23,302 bases of DNA from UMGS755 sp045597205 (GTDB lineage Bacteria > Bacillota > Clostridia > UBA1381 > UBA9506): NCBI GenBank assembly GCA_045597205.1, contig JAZODT010000042.1:1-23302 (forward strand). The letters are read 5' to 3'. Positions 22,327 through 23,302 of this stretch are shown here, piece after piece; position 1 is the stretch's first letter; each line of letters begins with the position of its first letter. A program made the position numbers and the translations under genes. The notes beneath the pieces are model-generated. The model was not told the origin of the DNA. It worked only from the letters and a program-made list of their open reading frames with translations, and did not search any database.

Positions 22327-22758
22327 ATGACACAAAAAGGAACCGTTATCAAAATAGAACAGAACAAAGCACAGGTAGCCATCCCCAGAGCCTCTGCCTG
22401 TGGCGACTATTGTGCCGCCTGTCCCGGCGGATGTCAGGCTAGGGGGCATCTTGTGTGGCTGGAAAATAATGTCGGTGCCCGCCCGGGTGATAAGGTGTTG
22501 CTCTCTGCCTCTACCGGCGCTGTGCTATCCGGCAGTCTTTGGGTATATCTTTTCCCTTTGATATTATTTTTTACAGGCTATGGCATTGCATTTTCTTTCA
22601 CAAATAGTGCCCTTTGGGCTATTGCAATTTCTATCATTTGTCTCATCGGCAGTTTTTTTATTCTGCATTTTTTAGACAAGCGCATTGCACCCCACACAAA
22701 AATATTGAAAGTTTTAGAGCACAGCCCCATAGGAAAGGATGAAACAAATGGCATTTGA
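22327..22758 (+). CDS. RseC/MucC-like membrane protein with Cys cluster
   Basis: The 143-aa protein matches the SoxR-reducing/RseC family. An N-terminal cytoplasmic domain has a conserved Cys cluster (Cys25, Cys29, Cys32, Cys36 in ACGDYCAACPGGCQ), suited to an iron-sulfur or metal site. Two transmembrane helices follow (about 69-87, WVYLFPLILFFTGY, and 93-115), then a short charged tail. GAGG precedes the ATG by about 7 bases. In proteobacteria RseC acts with Rnf-type proteins or sigma-E control; in Clostridia the role is not established. The Cys cluster and nearby apbE (also linked to Rnf) hint at redox work, but no rnf genes are in the window. Its last 11 bases overlap rqcH. Confidence 0.85.
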   Translation: MTQKGTVIKIEQNKAQVAIPRASACGDYCAACPGGCQARGHLVWLENNVGARPGDKVLLSASTGAVLSGSLWVYLFPLILFFTGYGIAFSFTNSALWAIAISIICLIGSFFILHFLDKRIAPHTKILKVLEHSPIGKDETNGI

Positions 22759-23302
22759 CGGACTGGTTGTTCGTGCCTTGGCGCAGGAACTGAATATAAA
22801 ATTAGCCGGTGCACGACTGGATAAAATTTATCAGCCGGAGCCGGATGAGCTTTTGCTACATTGTCATGGTTCTGCCGGGACTTTTAAGGTAACACTTTCT
22901 GCCAACCCCTCCATCCCCCGGGTTGCCATTGACGAACCCCAAAAAGAAAACCCTATGGTTGCCCCCATGTTTTGCATGTTGCTTAGAAAACATTTAACCT
23001 CGGCCCATGTGCTTTCTGTCCGTCAGCCTGCTTTAGAACGCATGCTTATTTTCAATGTTGAAACCAGAAACGAACTGGGTGACCAGGTGCAAAAATCACT
23101 GATTATAGAAATCATGGGGCGACATTCCAACATTATTTTAGTGGATGAAAACGGTCGCATTGCAGATAGTATTAAACGCGTTGATTTTTCTGTTAGTTCC
23201 AAACGACAAATTTTACCAGGGCTACCTTATGAGATGCCCCCCGCTCAAAATAAAACAGACCCCCTCACCTGCGGTTTAGACGGATGCTTAGAGGCCTTGA
23301 CA
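22748..23302 (+). CDS. rqcH: RqcH/FbpA (NFACT) protein, 3'-truncated by window end
   Basis: RqcH binds stalled 50S-peptidyl-tRNA complexes and directs C-terminal alanine tailing in bacterial ribosome quality control; older names call it a fibronectin-binding protein. Only the first 185 residues are in the window, with no internal stop. MAFDGLVVRALAQELN, LAGARLDKIYQP, ANPSIPR and EIMGRHSNIILVDENGRI are hallmark segments of the NFACT-N domain. The start ATG follows AAAGGATG and overlaps the preceding gene by 11 bases in another frame, so translation is coupled. The later coiled coil and NFACT-R domains lie beyond the end. Together with hpf and rluB it adds to the ribosome-maintenance content. 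Confidence 0.93.
   Translation, partial: MAFDGLVVRALAQELNIKLAGARLDKIYQPEPDELLLHCHGSAGTFKVTLSANPSIPRVAIDEPQKENPMVAPMFCMLLRKHLTSAHVLSVRQPALERMLIFNVETRNELGDQVQKSLIIEIMGRHSNIILVDENGRIADSIKRVDFSVSSKRQILPGLPYEMPPAQNKTDPLTCGLDGCLEALT

Noticed and set aside
21945..22382. 145-codon minus-strand open frame across whiA and the next gene
   Set aside because: It is antisense to two well-supported genes, shows no recognisable domain, and has low-complexity Ser/Ala/Met composition typical of a reversed frame.
1..23302. tRNA or rRNA genes, CRISPR arrays, IS elements, prophage
   Set aside because: Reading both strands gave no repeat-spacer series, no transposase or integrase, and no recognisable RNA gene; a tRNAscan or Rfam run was not possible here.

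Overview
The window looks like a chromosomal core-gene region from an endospore-forming, moderately AT-rich member of the Firmicutes, most likely class Clostridia. The evidence is spoIIE, dacF and whiA, the Prp/extended-L27 pair found in Firmicutes, a long-form ribosome hibernation factor, a proofreading-less PolA, strong AGGAGG-type ribosome binding sites and sigma-A-type promoters. I see no tRNA, rRNA, CRISPR array, insertion sequence or phage gene. Twenty-four protein genes are supported, and no gene-free gap exceeds about 245 bases.

Layout. Positions 1-2260 (+) hold the 3' part of an iron-dependent alcohol dehydrogenase followed by lysA, closed by a two-way terminator. Positions 2310-3490 (-) hold rubrerythrin and hpf, each apparently with its own promoter or terminator. 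Positions 3639-5943 (+) hold dacF, then rluB and a small GNAT-like gene driven by a promoter buried in the end of dacF. Positions 6000-8273 (-) form a metallophosphoesterase / ECF sigma factor / membrane anti-sigma factor cluster. Positions 8349-9338 (-) form the rplU-prp-rpmA ribosomal operon, with a near-perfect promoter and a structured leader. Positions 9515-11891 (-) encode a polar amino acid ABC importer in the order binding lipoprotein, permease, ATPase. Positions 12031-12633 (-) encode a minimal VanW-domain lipoprotein. Positions 12809-13204 (+) encode a hot-dog acyl-CoA thioesterase. Positions 13245-15584 (-) encode SpoIIE. From 15830 to the window end (+) a tightly packed run reads: CxxC/CxxH protein (DUF6062-like), coaE, lytic transglycosylase, apbE, polA, whiA, an RseC-like membrane protein and the 5' part of rqcH.

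How genes work together. RplU, Prp and RpmA are a functional set: Prp should cleave the N-terminal extension visible on L27 before it enters the ribosome. The sigma and anti-sigma genes form a cell-envelope signalling pair. DacF and the lytic transglycosylase act on peptidoglycan, LysA makes lysine from its diaminopimelate precursor, and SpoIIE and WhiA tie the region to sporulation and division. Hpf, RluB, RqcH, L21 and L27 add a ribosome-maintenance theme. The most informative non-coding signals are the spoIIE promoter (21-bp spacing with Spo0A-box-like sequences), the rplU leader with two competing pairings for its Shine-Dalgarno region, and a strong hairpin between the binding-protein and permease genes.

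No clearly new multi-gene system is visible. The least explained items are the double CxxC/CxxH protein, the degenerate GNAT-like protein and the minimal VanW lipoprotein.
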